Shown here: positions 24,673-33,902 of the stretch, one piece after another
How positions within the stretch are numbered: the first letter of the stretch is position 1
How the letters are laid out: each line of letters begins with the position of its first letter
Assembly: GCA_964583615.1 (NCBI GenBank)
Contig: CAZOWM010000025.1
Coordinates: 1 to 50,379 of the forward strand
Source: CAZOWM01 sp964583615
Lineage (GTDB): Bacteria; Spirochaetota; B62-G9; DRHN01
DNA length: 50,379 bases
Direction: 5' to 3'
The notes under the pieces: generated by a model
Database searches by the model: none
Seen by the model: only the letters and a program-made list of their open reading frames with translations
What the model was told of the DNA's origin: nothing
Made by a program: the position numbers and the translations under genes

Positions 24673-25758
24673 CTACTGTATCTTCAGAGTACTGAGCGCA
24701 ACGAGTGCCAGCATCGCACCGACGATCCAGAACCGAACAATGATTTTTGACTCCGACCAGCCTTTCAGCTCATAGTGATGGTGCAGCGGTGTCATAAGAA
24801 ACACCCGCTTTCTGAAAAGCTTGAATGAAAACACCTGGAGAATGACTGACAGCGTTTCTGCGGCAAACACCCCGCCTACAATCAGCAGGAGTATCTCCTT
24901 CTTGATGAGCAGTGAAATAATCCCGATTGACCCGCCGAGTGAAAGCGAACCGGTATCACCCATAAAAATTTCAGCAGGGTGGCTGTTGTACCATAAAAAA
25001 CCGATTCCTGCGCCGAGTATACTCATGCAATAAACCGTCAGCTCCGCACTTCCCGGAATATACGGAATGCGCAAATAATTTGCAATCCCCACATGTCCGG
25101 TGAGATAACTTATCCCCGCATATGCCGCGATCACGAATATGATCAGACCTGTCGCGAGCCCGTCGAGCCCGTCCGTGAGGTTCACCGCGTTAGATGTGCC
25201 AATCAGGAGTATAACTCCAAAAGGAATATAGAAATACGAGAGATCCGCAATTGGTTCGATGATAAACGGAACGTAGAGCAGCGTTGTCTGTTCGCTTTTT
25301 TCTGGACCAAAGTAGATGTACATCACGACAGCAGTCGAAATGAGAAGCTGAGTGAAAAGCTTGAACTTCGCATGAAGCCCCTTTGAACTCTTCTTTACAT
25401 ATTTCAGATAATCATCAAAGAATCCGATCAGGCAGTATCCGGAAGTTGCCACCGTGACGAGCACAATGTAGTGATTCGAAAAGTTTCCCCATAGAAAAAT
25501 GGAGGTCAGCACCGCAAGTATCATGAGGAGACCTCCCATGGTTGGAGTTCCAACCTTTCCCCCGTGCCGTTCCGGCGTATATTTACGCACCGTACCCCCT
25601 GTACCCAAGGACTTAAGTTTATTTATGATGGGCGGCCCGAAAATGAAGCATACGAGAATTGCGGTCACTGTGGCATATACGGATCGAAAAGTGATGTAAC
25701 GGAATACATTGAACGCGGAAAAATATTTGTATAATGGATAAATGAAATGATAAAACAA
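24673..25758 (-). CDS. mraY: Phospho-MurNAc-pentapeptide transferase (MraY)
   Basis: 361 residues, ten helices. It transfers phospho-MurNAc-pentapeptide to undecaprenyl phosphate to give lipid I. Catalytic landmarks are LIGFFDDYLKY (Asp-Asp), AVNLTDGLDGLATG, IFMGDTGSLSLGG and the cytoplasmic His cluster MTPLHHHYE. It starts with TTG 25758, just after a very strong ribosome site (GGGGAGGGGG). It lies 28 bp after murF and 8 bp before ftsW. Confidence 0.96.
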   Translation of the reverse strand: MFYHFIYPLYKYFSAFNVFRYITFRSVYATVTAILVCFIFGPPIINKLKSLGTGGTVRKYTPERHGGKVGTPTMGGLLMILAVLTSIFLWGNFSNHYIVLVTVATSGYCLIGFFDDYLKYVKKSSKGLHAKFKLFTQLLISTAVVMYIYFGPEKSEQTTLLYVPFIIEPIADLSYFYIPFGVILLIGTSNAVNLTDGLDGLATGLIIFVIAAYAGISYLTGHVGIANYLRIPYIPGSAELTVYCMSILGAGIGFLWYNSHPAEIFMGDTGSLSLGGSIGIISLLIKKEILLLIVGGVFAAETLSVILQVFSFKLFRKRVFLMTPLHHHYELKGWSESKIIVRFWIVGAMLALVALSTLKIQ

Positions 25759-25786
25759 GTCCCCCTCCCCGTTAACCGCGGTACCC

Positions 25787-27172
25787 CTATGTTTCCACCA
25801 GCCCTTTCACAACTTCCTCCAGATGCATTACCCTCGATCCCTTTATCAAAACGATGTCACCGCTTGTGAGGATATTCTTCAAAGTATCAATCAGATCTCC
25901 CTTATTCTCAAAATATCGAATGTCCATCCCTTTGAAATTTTTCATTGCCTCCGAAGTCAGATGCGCGAGAGCTCCGTATGCAAGAAGCACGGACACTCCG
26001 TTCTCAGCAACCTGTGGCGCAAGCTCTCTGTGGTAGTGCTCCGCATGGCTTCCAAGCTCTTGCATATCACCGAAGACAAAAACCTTTTTCCCTTCAGGTG
26101 CAAGGCCACCTATGTGCCGTAACGAAGCTGCTACAGAGAGTGGATTTGCATTGTAACTTTCGTCGATGACGGTAACCCCATGCCATTGGAACACGTTTCC
26201 TCTGCCGCCTTCCTCTGCATACTGCTCGATACCCGTCTTGATCTCCTGTGAAGACATCCCGAATTTCAACCCCACCAGCGCTGCTGCAACCGCATTGAGA
26301 ATCCCGTGAGCCCCAATCACTCTCGCCCTGATTCGCTCACCGGTGAGTATGAATTCGGTGCAGTCAGGACCGATGTCGATGATTCTTTCCGGAAAAAGAT
26401 CCCCGCTCCTCAGTCCAAAAGTCTTTACTTCAGCGGCAATGTGTTCCTTTAAAAACGGGAAATATCCGTTCTCGGCATTGAGAAATGCCGTCCCGCTTTC
26501 TCCAAGTGGCGAAAGCGCGCATTTTTTTTCCTCTGCGATCTTTTGTTCGCTTCCGAAATATCCGATATGCGCAGGCCCAATATTCGTAATGACAGCATTG
26601 TCCTGTCGTAAGATATTCGAAAGATACGTGATCTCACCGGGGTGATTCGTTCCAATCTCCTGGATTAATACTTCGGTCCCCTCATCAACGTTCAATACCG
26701 TTTTTGGTACACCAATATCGTTATTGAAACTCTTTTCACTGCACACTGTACTGTACCTCTGTGAAAGAACGCAGTTGATGAGCAGTTTCGTCGACGTCTT
26801 CCCCGCCGACCCTGTAACCGCAATCTTATAAGGGGAGAATCGGCTGAGGTAATTTTCTGCGATCTTTCCAAACCCCTTCCGCGTGTCCCTCATCGCGACC
26901 CACAGCACGCCGTCTTTCCGGTGAATGTATTCTTTGGGGTCAAATCTGTTCTGTTCATAGAGGATACAGCATGCTTTTTTCCGGAGTACATCCGGAATGA
27001 AACTGTGCCCGTCGAAGCTCTCACCTAGCAGCGCAACAAAAACCTCTCCGCTTTTCAGGGAACGGGAATCTGTTGATATGGAACAAACTGACAAAGAACG
27101 AAGCAAACCCTCACTGCTGACCTGAAAAACCTGCGCGTCTTCGAGGAGCTCTGCTAACTGTACGCATTGCAT
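25787..27172 (-). CDS. murF: UDP-MurNAc-tripeptide:D-Ala-D-Ala ligase (MurF)
   Basis: 461 residues, normal for MurF, which adds D-Ala-D-Ala to the UDP-muropeptide. Three domains: N-terminal UDP-binding (SISTDSRSLKSGEVFVALLGE), central ATPase with P-loop VTGSAGKTSTKLLIN and the FNNDIGVPKTVLNV and EIGTNHPGEI motifs, and C-terminal VIDESYNANPLSVAASLRH. The other Mur ligases are not encoded nearby. It follows ftsL by 54 bp; the ribosome site is weak. Confidence 0.95.
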   Translation of the reverse strand: MQCVQLAELLEDAQVFQVSSEGLLRSLSVCSISTDSRSLKSGEVFVALLGESFDGHSFIPDVLRKKACCILYEQNRFDPKEYIHRKDGVLWVAMRDTRKGFGKIAENYLSRFSPYKIAVTGSAGKTSTKLLINCVLSQRYSTVCSEKSFNNDIGVPKTVLNVDEGTEVLIQEIGTNHPGEITYLSNILRQDNAVITNIGPAHIGYFGSEQKIAEEKKCALSPLGESGTAFLNAENGYFPFLKEHIAAEVKTFGLRSGDLFPERIIDIGPDCTEFILTGERIRARVIGAHGILNAVAAALVGLKFGMSSQEIKTGIEQYAEEGGRGNVFQWHGVTVIDESYNANPLSVAASLRHIGGLAPEGKKVFVFGDMQELGSHAEHYHRELAPQVAENGVSVLLAYGALAHLTSEAMKNFKGMDIRYFENKGDLIDTLKNILTSGDIVLIKGSRVMHLEEVVKGLVET

Positions 27173-27226
27173 AATTAGTTCTGAAAGAACTCATTATTGA
27201 GTCAGAATATCAACAGCGATAAAAAA

Positions 27227-27517
27227 CTAATACACGATTAATTTTATGTCTCTATATGTGACAGGAATCATGTCCAGTTCCATTGTCGCGATCTTTTTCA
27301 TTCGTTCTCTTGACTTGAGAGTTGAAAGCTCAATATTCAACAGATATATCGATCGTTCAAGCTCATTTCGCTGCACACGTATTTCATCGATTTCCCTCTT
27401 CATGAGGTACATATGGATATTCTGCCATGTTATGCAAAACAGCAGCGTAAAGATGATACCGAAAAAGATGACCAGCTTGAAAATCCTCTTGAGGATTGTG
27501 AGATTCGTGCTCCCCAT
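27227..27517 (-). CDS. ftsL: FtsL-like cell division protein
   Basis: 96 residues: a short cytoplasmic start, one transmembrane helix (FKLVIFFGIIFTLLFCITW), then a coiled coil (EIDEIRVQRNELERSIYLLN) and a conserved-looking end (IATMELDMIPV). This is the bitopic FtsL/DivIC layout. Its place between rsmH and murF is the standard position of ftsL. FtsL would form a complex with FtsQ and FtsB. Sequence similarity is not decisive in this family; context carries the call. Confidence 0.8.
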   Translation of the reverse strand: MGSTNLTILKRIFKLVIFFGIIFTLLFCITWQNIHMYLMKREIDEIRVQRNELERSIYLLNIELSTLKSRERMKKIATMELDMIPVTYRDIKLIVY

Positions 27518-27536
27518 CTGTTTCTCTGTCCCCTGG

Positions 27537-28514
27537 TTAAGCGCTCACCTGCGCATGTTGAAAATTGTTTTCCTCTTCAGGGTCAAGCAATTTATATGCA
27601 CACCTAAGCCGTGCGCTTCGTGAAGCCGGATTCGTGCTTATCTCTTTTTCATCCGGAAAAACCGGCTTCTTCGTTAAAACCCGAATGACCTTTTTCCCAC
27701 CGCACACACACACAGGAAAATCGGGAGGACATGTGCACCCTCTCATCAAATCTTTAAACACCGTTTTTACAATTCTGTCCTCCAAAGAATGAAAACTGAT
27801 CACACAGATTCGTCCTTCGGGCTTCAAACAATCGATTGCGTCTTTCAACGCGTTCTCGAGAATTTCGATTTCATCGTTAATGAAAATCCGGATGGCCTGA
27901 AAAGTCTTCGTTGCAGGATGAATATGCTTTGGCCACTGTTTCCTCGGAATCGCCTTTTTTATAATATCGGAGAGTTGCAATGATGTGGTAATCTGGTTTT
28001 TACCACGCTCACGCACGATCTGCTCAGCGATTCGATTGGAAAATTTTTCTTCTCCGTACGCCCATATGATTTCCGAAAGTCGTTTTTTATCGAAACCATT
28101 CACAACATCCTGCCCCCTGAGAAGCTTGCTTTGATCGAGTCTCATATCAAGGGGTTCTGCACGTGAAAATGAGAATCCTCTTCCGCTTTCTTTTATGTGA
28201 AACATCGAGATCCCAAGGTCAAAGAATATCTTGTCGATTTTTGTACCGATTTTTTCTTCGATGATCTGCTTCACCGAAACAAAATTGCCGCGCACCGGGA
28301 TGAACCGGCCTCCATATTTTTCTAATCGTTCAACCGCTTTTCGGAGAATTTCCTCGTCCTGTTCGATCCCGAGTACACACCCGCCTTCGAGTTTTCTGAG
28401 AAATGCCGCGCTATGCCCTCCTTCACCAAGCGTGCAATCAACAACAACGTCGTTTCGCTGTATATGCAGGCTGGAAAGCACCTTCCCTATCATGACCGGG
28501 GAATGAACAAACAT
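27537..28514 (-). CDS. rsmH: 16S rRNA m4C1402 methyltransferase (RsmH/MraW)
   Basis: 325 residues from ATG 28514, which has GAGGAGG at ideal spacing; the frame runs on to 28535 without support. Family motifs: MFVHSPVMIGKVL at the start, the SAM-binding DCTLGEGGHSAAFL, FFDLGISMFHI, AEPLDMRLDQS and the end block KVIRVLTKKPVFPDEKEI followed by ASRSARLR. It N4-methylates C1402 of 16S rRNA. Directly follows mraZ. Confidence 0.97.
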   Translation of the reverse strand: MFVHSPVMIGKVLSSLHIQRNDVVVDCTLGEGGHSAAFLRKLEGGCVLGIEQDEEILRKAVERLEKYGGRFIPVRGNFVSVKQIIEEKIGTKIDKIFFDLGISMFHIKESGRGFSFSRAEPLDMRLDQSKLLRGQDVVNGFDKKRLSEIIWAYGEEKFSNRIAEQIVRERGKNQITTSLQLSDIIKKAIPRKQWPKHIHPATKTFQAIRIFINDEIEILENALKDAIDCLKPEGRICVISFHSLEDRIVKTVFKDLMRGCTCPPDFPVCVCGGKKVIRVLTKKPVFPDEKEISTNPASRSARLRCAYKLLDPEEENNFQHAQVSA

Positions 28515-28534
28515 GTATCCTCCTCGCGCTTTCA

Positions 28535-28978
28535 TCAGAGCCCCAAATCTGCGATCTTCTCTCCAAGGGAATCAAACGTCTTCTCGTTCTCCTCCCTGTA
28601 TTCGCTCCAGTGTTTTTCGCTCCAGATCTCAATCCTGTTAATCGCACCAAGAATCACCACATCCTTCTGAATCTCGGCATACTCCCGCAAACTCTGTGGG
28701 AGCGCGACCCTCCCCTGTTTATCCAGCGCCTGTTCATTGGCAGGTGAGACGAACATCCGCAGAAATGAACGGTCCTCCTTTTTCGTGAGGCTGAGACGTG
28801 CATTCAGTTTTTCAACTATCTGAATCCACTCGTTTCGCGGGTATACAAAAAGACATCTGTCGAATCCCTTGGTGGCAACCCAGTATTCCTCATCGCCGAT
28901 TCGCGAATATCTGAGCTTTGCCGGAATCGCGATGCGCCCTTTTTCATCAAGGGTGTGTCTGTATTCTCCAATGAACAT
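28535..28978 (-). CDS. mraZ: Transcriptional regulator MraZ
   Basis: 147 residues with two tandem AbrB-like SpoVT halves. Each half carries the family motif: EYRHTLDEKGRIAIPAKLR at the start and NEQALDKQGRVALPQSLR in the second half. MraZ binds repeated sites in its own promoter and controls the dcw cluster. Such sites are present 60-90 bp upstream (29037-29070). First gene of the cell-division operon. Confidence 0.97.
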   Translation of the reverse strand: MFIGEYRHTLDEKGRIAIPAKLRYSRIGDEEYWVATKGFDRCLFVYPRNEWIQIVEKLNARLSLTKKEDRSFLRMFVSPANEQALDKQGRVALPQSLREYAEIQKDVVILGAINRIEIWSEKHWSEYREENEKTFDSLGEKIADLGL

Positions 28979-29036
28979 ATAACCGATACCGGAAAAATTA
29001 TAAGTGCCCTACTGTGTTCTCTGAATACATAATATA

Positions 29037-29070
29037 CCACAATGTGGGATTTTTCACCACTTTTCCCCAC
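29037..29070 (-). promoter_or_regulatory. MraZ-type operator repeats
   Basis: On the minus strand the decamer GTGGNGAAAA occurs twice in tandem (29061-29070 and 29051-29060). A third GTGG core lies at 29037-29040, exactly in the same 10-bp phase but with one step skipped. The last core is part of a palindrome, CCACA-A-TGTGG (29037-29047). Known MraZ sites are GTGGG-type cores repeated every ten bases. The block lies just after the predicted transcription start of mraZ, fitting repression. Confidence 0.65.
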
Positions 29071-29080
29071 ATTTTTTTAA

Positions 29081-29108
29081 ATAATATACGTTTTTTTTTT
29101 CTTGTCAA
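29081..29108 (-). promoter_or_regulatory. Promoter of the mraZ/dcw operon
   Basis: Minus-strand TTGACA (29103-29108), 16-bp spacer consisting largely of A residues, and TATTAT (29081-29086). The start would be near 29074, so the mraZ leader is about 95 bases and includes the phased GTGG cores. The spacer holds a run of ten identical bases (29091-29100). Confidence 0.6.
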
Positions 29109-29176
29109 ACCTTTTTTCTATATATTTTTGTATTTTTTAAAAAATATGTACGGCTCTCAAACCGACGTGCCGGATA

Positions 29177-31192
29177 TCAAAAGTGGTGAGAGATTGAGAT
29201 GACTTCCGACAGCGACTGTATGTCTTTGATGAACATCTTCAGTTGCTGTTCCTGCTGAATTTTTATCCTGAAGACCGCTTTCATGATCCCGTTGCTGTTT
29301 GCTTTGAGGTGAAGTTCTACAATGTTCGCATTCGAGTTTGCGATCGCTGTTGAAATATCCATAAGAAGGCCGGTTCTATCCCGGGCGACAACCTCAACCG
29401 TGATGACCTTTCTGCTTTTTGATTCCCACTCGACAGCGATTTTCCTCTTCTCATAATCTCTTATTGCTTTCAAATTCCTACAGTTTATCCTGTGTACGGT
29501 AATACCTTTTCCACGGGTTATATAGCCGACGATCTCATCTCCGGGGTGAGGATTGCAGCACTGGGCGAGATACATCTGCACATTTTTTTCTCCCTCTGCA
29601 ATCAGACCGTACTCATTTCCCGTGTATCTGTCTCTGGTAACGAGATCTTCTTCTTTCCCTGCAGATTTTTTTCTTTCAGTCTGAGGAGAAACCTGCTTTC
29701 CCTGCACATTCGCCTTGCTCTCCTCCTTTTTCTGTTCTCGGCTGCCGAAATATGCGCGTATTTTGCTTCGCGCCCGTGAAGTGCATATAACGTCCAGCCA
29801 CTCGAGACTGGGAGTTGCGTTTTTTCCTGTAAGAATTTCAACGACATCACAGTTGTGAAGAGGTTTTCTCAATGGTGTGATCCTGTCATTTACCTTTGCG
29901 CCAAAGCAGTGATGGCCGACCTCAGTGTGAATCTTGTAGGCAAAATCGATCGGCGTCGAGCCGATCGGAAGGTCGATTACATCCCCTTTCGGAGTAAACA
30001 CATAGATTTCATCCTCCAGCAGGTCCTTCTGAAGATCTTCCATGAACCCCGAGGGGTTGTCGATGTTTTCCTTCCACATCTTCAGTTTCTTGAGCCAGGT
30101 GAGCTCTTTTTCGATACTCGATATCTTTTTTTCCCCTTCCTTGTAGGCCCAGTGCGCCGATATTCCGTCTTCCGCGATGATATTCATCTTTTCCGTGCGT
30201 ATCTGTACCTCGAGTGTTTTCCCCTCAGGTCCGATTACGGTGGTATGAAGAGACTGATACATGTTTGACTTCGGCATTGCGATGTAATCTTTGAACCTGC
30301 CCCTGACGGGCATCCACAGCCTGTGCACAACGCCAAATATCTCATAACACTCCTTGACCGTCACGGTGATAATCCTGATGGCAAAAAGATCAAATATCTC
30401 ATCGAAGGTTTTATCCTTGTCTTTCATTTTTTTATAGATACTGTAAAAATGCTTTGCTCTTCCCAGAATGCGCGCGTGGATTTTGCTCTTTTTGAACTCC
30501 CGCTGCAGTATGTTTCCCACGCGCTCAATTGTTCGCTCTCTGAACTCCTTTCTTTCCGTGATATAGTTTTTCAAATCTTCGTAGAACTCCGGCTCCAGTG
30601 TTTTAAGGGCGAGATCTTCCAGCTCCGTCTTGATGCGCGCCATTCCCAGCCTTCCCGCGAGGGGAGCGTATATATCGAGCGTTTCATGTGCAATCGACAG
30701 TGCTTTCTCTCTGTCAAGATACTGGAGTGTACGCATGTTGTGCAGCTTGTCACTGAGCTTGATGAGAATTACCCGGATATCGTTTGTCATGGAAAGGAGC
30801 ATTTTCCTTATGTTCTCCGCCTGACGGTGCTTTATGTTCTCTGACCGGATGCGGGATATCTTCGTCACCCCGTCAACAAGACCCGCAATCTCAGCGTCAA
30901 ACGTCCTTTCCAGTTTTTCCAGTGTAATCCCCGTGTCTTCGACAGTATCGTGAAGGAGAGCGGCGGAGATGACTTTGGCGTCAAACCCCAGATCCGCGAG
31001 CATCTTCGACACATTGAGCGGGTGTATGATGAAAGGTTCTCCGGACAATCGCTTCTGGTTGGCGTGTGCATCCTTCGCAAATAAATATGCCCTGTGTATG
31101 AGATGTATCTCGTCTTCTTTGTATCTGTTCAGATCTATGTAGGACTCAAGTGAGGGAATAACATCTTTTTTCATATCACGGTCCACATACAC
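29177..31192 (-). CDS. Bifunctional (p)ppGpp synthetase/hydrolase (RelA/SpoT family)
   Basis: 671 residues with the full long-RSH order: HD hydrolase domain (HDTVEDTG near residue 84, with HANQKRLSGEPFIIHPLNV), synthetase domain (about 240-350; YKKMKDKDKTFDEIFDLFAIRI, SLHTTVIGPEGKTLEVQIRT), TGS domain (VFTPKGDVIDLPIGSTPIDFA) and C-terminal ACT domain (VVARDRTGLLMDISTAIA). The intact His-Asp motif indicates hydrolysis as well as synthesis. Start is GTG 31192, preceded by GAGGAGGAA. It follows prmC by 50 bp and probably ends the transcript that begins at the ilvH-like gene. Confidence 0.95.
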   Translation of the reverse strand: MYVDRDMKKDVIPSLESYIDLNRYKEDEIHLIHRAYLFAKDAHANQKRLSGEPFIIHPLNVSKMLADLGFDAKVISAALLHDTVEDTGITLEKLERTFDAEIAGLVDGVTKISRIRSENIKHRQAENIRKMLLSMTNDIRVILIKLSDKLHNMRTLQYLDREKALSIAHETLDIYAPLAGRLGMARIKTELEDLALKTLEPEFYEDLKNYITERKEFRERTIERVGNILQREFKKSKIHARILGRAKHFYSIYKKMKDKDKTFDEIFDLFAIRIITVTVKECYEIFGVVHRLWMPVRGRFKDYIAMPKSNMYQSLHTTVIGPEGKTLEVQIRTEKMNIIAEDGISAHWAYKEGEKKISSIEKELTWLKKLKMWKENIDNPSGFMEDLQKDLLEDEIYVFTPKGDVIDLPIGSTPIDFAYKIHTEVGHHCFGAKVNDRITPLRKPLHNCDVVEILTGKNATPSLEWLDVICTSRARSKIRAYFGSREQKKEESKANVQGKQVSPQTERKKSAGKEEDLVTRDRYTGNEYGLIAEGEKNVQMYLAQCCNPHPGDEIVGYITRGKGITVHRINCRNLKAIRDYEKRKIAVEWESKSRKVITVEVVARDRTGLLMDISTAIANSNANIVELHLKANSNGIMKAVFRIKIQQEQQLKMFIKDIQSLSEVISISHHF

Positions 31193-31242
31193 TGTGGATT
31201 CCTCCTCTCCTCACGCTCTTTTGTACATTCCGAGTCAAGACA

Positions 31243-32097
31243 TTAAACTACACTTCCCGGATGGGTAAGTATGATCATCCGCTCTGCGCCGGTGTGATCT
31301 TTTTCGATTCTTTCACTCCTGTACCCTTTCCGTCCTGCGAGCCCACACACGTCGCGCACGACGTCGGGATCCGTTTCTAGAATCACTGCTCCGTCTGCAG
31401 CCAGATACGCCCATGCGCTTTCGAGTAATGTTTCATACGCATCAAGGCCCATTTCTCCTCCATCGAGCGCCGCGATGGGCTCAAACATGCGTACTTCACG
31501 CTGCAATCTGTGGATCCTGCTTTTTTTTATGTAAGGCGGATTGCTTACGATAATATCGAACCGTGCAGCCGGGAGGGATTTGAAAAAATCGCTCAGTATA
31601 AATTGAATGGTATGGCTCCCGAGAATCCTTTTTGCGTTTTCCTGCGCACACTGCAAAGCCTCCTTGCCGCTGTCTGTCGCAACAATAGCGCACCCCCTCA
31701 GATGTTTTTGGACACAAATCGCAATATTTCCCGCCCCTGTTCCGACGTCGAGAAGACTCTCTGGTGCGCACCGGATAATCTCGTCGACGAGCATCTCCGT
31801 CTCAGGCCGGGGAATGAGCGTATGCCTGTTCACCTTGAAACGGAGCGAGTAAAACTCCTTCTCTCCGGTAATGTACGCTGTCGGCTCCCCGTCAAGCCTT
31901 CTCTTTTTGAGTGTCGCCCATTTTGCTACATCGGCTGAGGCCGGCGTGTATTCCGGATAGGTGAGAAGAAACTCCTTTGTCTTGTTGAGTGCCTTGCCGA
32001 GGAGGAGATACGTGTCGGTAAAATCGAGACAACTTCTCGCTTCTCTTACCAAATCGTCGACTGTGTGTTTCACCGAACCTTCCACTCCGTGCTTCAT
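31243..32097 (-). CDS. prmC: Release factor glutamine methyltransferase (PrmC/HemK)
   Basis: 284 residues. The N-terminal helical domain is followed by the SAM-binding fold: EPTAYITGEKEFYSL, TLIPRPETEMLVDEI, LLDVGTGAGNIAI and the catalytic motif VSNPPYIKKS near residue 185. It methylates the Gln of the GGQ loop in release factors. It begins one base after the prfA stop region, and the prfA-prmC pair is the standard arrangement. Confidence 0.95.
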   Translation of the reverse strand: MKHGVEGSVKHTVDDLVREARSCLDFTDTYLLLGKALNKTKEFLLTYPEYTPASADVAKWATLKKRRLDGEPTAYITGEKEFYSLRFKVNRHTLIPRPETEMLVDEIIRCAPESLLDVGTGAGNIAICVQKHLRGCAIVATDSGKEALQCAQENAKRILGSHTIQFILSDFFKSLPAARFDIIVSNPPYIKKSRIHRLQREVRMFEPIAALDGGEMGLDAYETLLESAWAYLAADGAVILETDPDVVRDVCGLAGRKGYRSERIEKDHTGAERMIILTHPGSVV

Positions 32098-32098
32098 G

Positions 32099-33178
32099 TT
32101 ACCGGCTTTTTTCTATCCCGACTCTTTTCAGATTTTCCCGGGCTTCATATTCAATGAGAGAGCCGACGAGTCCGTCCAGCTCACCCTCCATTATGAGGTC
32201 GAGTTTATACAGCGTCAACCCGATTCTATGATCAGTCACCCTGTTCTGAGGAAAGTTATAGGTCCTGATTCGCTCCGACCTGTCACCGCTTCCCACCTGA
32301 CTTCTTCTTTCCTGGTCTTCAGCCTTTTTCTTCTCCCGTTCGTGCATCTCGTACAAACGTGCCCTCAGGACCTTCATTGCCTTGTCCTTGTTTTTGTGCT
32401 GCGACTTTTCATCCTGACAGGTGACAACTACCCCTGTCGGCAGATGTGTAATCCGCACCGCAGAGTCCGTTGTATTTACGCTCTGCCCTCCGTGTCCAGT
32501 GGAGCGGAACACGTCGATACGCAGATCCTCAGGTGTCAGTTCGACATCGGTTTCCTCCGCCTCAGGTAAGACAGCAACAGTAACGGCAGATGTGTGTATT
32601 CTACCTTGTGACTCCGTGACCGGTATCCGCTGTACCCTGTGCACACCCATTTCATATTTCAGTTTCGGATACACCTCATTCCCCGCGATGCTGAAAATTA
32701 TTTCTTTAAACCCTCCGACTCCGGTCTCGTGACTGCTCAGATGCTCCACCTTCCAGCCGTTTTTATCGCAGTATCTCGCATACATTCGGAAGAGATCTGC
32801 TGCAAACAACGCGGCTTCATCTCCTCCGGTCCCGGCACGTATTTCCATGAGAATGTTCTTGCCGGACATCAGGTCTTCCGGCATCATGCCGATCATGATT
32901 TTTCGTTCCGCATCGATTCTTTCCTGTTTGAGGCGCTCGATCTCGTTATTTATCTCGCCCTGCAGGAGTTGCTCATCAGCAGCATCGAGCATCTCTCTGT
33001 ACTCGGCGAGGTCCCCATCAAGCTGATGAAGTCTGCGTGTTTCTGCAAGAAGCTTCGATATGTTATCGAACTCTTTTGTGAGCTGCGTATACCGCTTTTT
33101 ATGTGAGAGAATTTCCGGTTTCGCGAGCTCCTGCTCGAGATCTCTGTACTTTTGCTCGAGTTCCTCAAGTGTATACAA
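32099..33178 (-). CDS. prfA: Peptide chain release factor 1 (PrfA)
   Basis: 359 residues, the length of RF1. The peptidyl-hydrolysis loop STGHGGQSVNTTDSAVRITH (about residue 230) contains GGQ; the ARAGTGGDEAALFA-like block appears as EIRAGTGGDEAALFAADLF, and RSQVGSGDRSERIRTYNFPQ is the conserved C-terminal region. The stop-codon anticodon tripeptide region favours RF1 over RF2, and there is no RF2-type programmed frameshift. It releases peptides at UAA and UAG. Confidence 0.96.
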   Translation of the reverse strand: MYTLEELEQKYRDLEQELAKPEILSHKKRYTQLTKEFDNISKLLAETRRLHQLDGDLAEYREMLDAADEQLLQGEINNEIERLKQERIDAERKIMIGMMPEDLMSGKNILMEIRAGTGGDEAALFAADLFRMYARYCDKNGWKVEHLSSHETGVGGFKEIIFSIAGNEVYPKLKYEMGVHRVQRIPVTESQGRIHTSAVTVAVLPEAEETDVELTPEDLRIDVFRSTGHGGQSVNTTDSAVRITHLPTGVVVTCQDEKSQHKNKDKAMKVLRARLYEMHEREKKKAEDQERRSQVGSGDRSERIRTYNFPQNRVTDHRIGLTLYKLDLIMEGELDGLVGSLIEYEARENLKRVGIEKSR

Positions 33179-33241
33179 AGGAATGCCTCCGTTTCATAGT
33201 AAAAAAACAGTTGTCCTGGCCCATGAAAAGTTGGTCCATGG

Positions 33242-33820
33242 CTATCCAAAAAGGCGTGAGATCAGTGCAAGAAGTCTTGGTAGTATGAGAAATCGCAGAA
33301 GGATGAGGATCGCAAGCGAAACGAGCACACTGAAATCGAACCCTCCGGAGTTTTCGCCTCTCAGCAGCCGCCTTACAGGCTTTACCGCGGGCTCAGAGAG
33401 GGAATACACAATAGCGGCAAACACCCCCTGCGCTCTTGTTCCGATGATTTCCAAAATGAACCGCAATCCCACGGCAACAACGAAAATAATGAGGATGAAG
33501 TACACGAATCTGAAAAGCAGCACAATCATCAGCGAAAAGAGGAGCTCCAGGCTGAAATATCCGGTCAGGATCACCTTGTAGCTCAGCTCCTGTAGTAAAT
33601 ACAGTAAATAAAACGCGAGGATCGGGGTTAAATCCAGTGACCCCACACGTAAAAACCGAATGCCAGCAAAGAGCTTGAGGTACGGATCAGTAAGTGAATA
33701 AATAAATCGCACAATCGGATTGAACATATTGGGTCGCAGCCAGGCGAAGAGAACACGGATGAATATAAGCATGATATAGATCGAGAAAAAAAGGCGGACA
33801 ATGTTTGCGAGATATATCAT
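33242..33820 (-). CDS. YggT family membrane protein
   Basis: 192 residues from ATG 33820, with two copies of a two-helix unit. Typical YggT sequence is seen in the first unit, IFIRVLFAWLRPNMFNPIVRFIYSLTDPYL, and again in EIIGTRAQGVFAAIVYSLSEPAVKPVRRLL (shown here only as landmarks of each repeat). The frame is open to 33877, but that extension lacks a ribosome site and does not look like the family. YggT proteins are linked to division and osmotic tolerance in other bacteria; the role is unclear. Confidence 0.82.
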   Translation of the reverse strand: MIYLANIVRLFFSIYIMLIFIRVLFAWLRPNMFNPIVRFIYSLTDPYLKLFAGIRFLRVGSLDLTPILAFYLLYLLQELSYKVILTGYFSLELLFSLMIVLLFRFVYFILIIFVVAVGLRFILEIIGTRAQGVFAAIVYSLSEPAVKPVRRLLRGENSGGFDFSVLVSLAILILLRFLILPRLLALISRLFG

Positions 33821-33902
33821 ATCGTTTCCACTTTTTCGATTTTTATTAAATATAGCGATAAATGAGGGGGTCTTCAATCACTTTCCGCAGGGTGAAGGGC
33901 GT

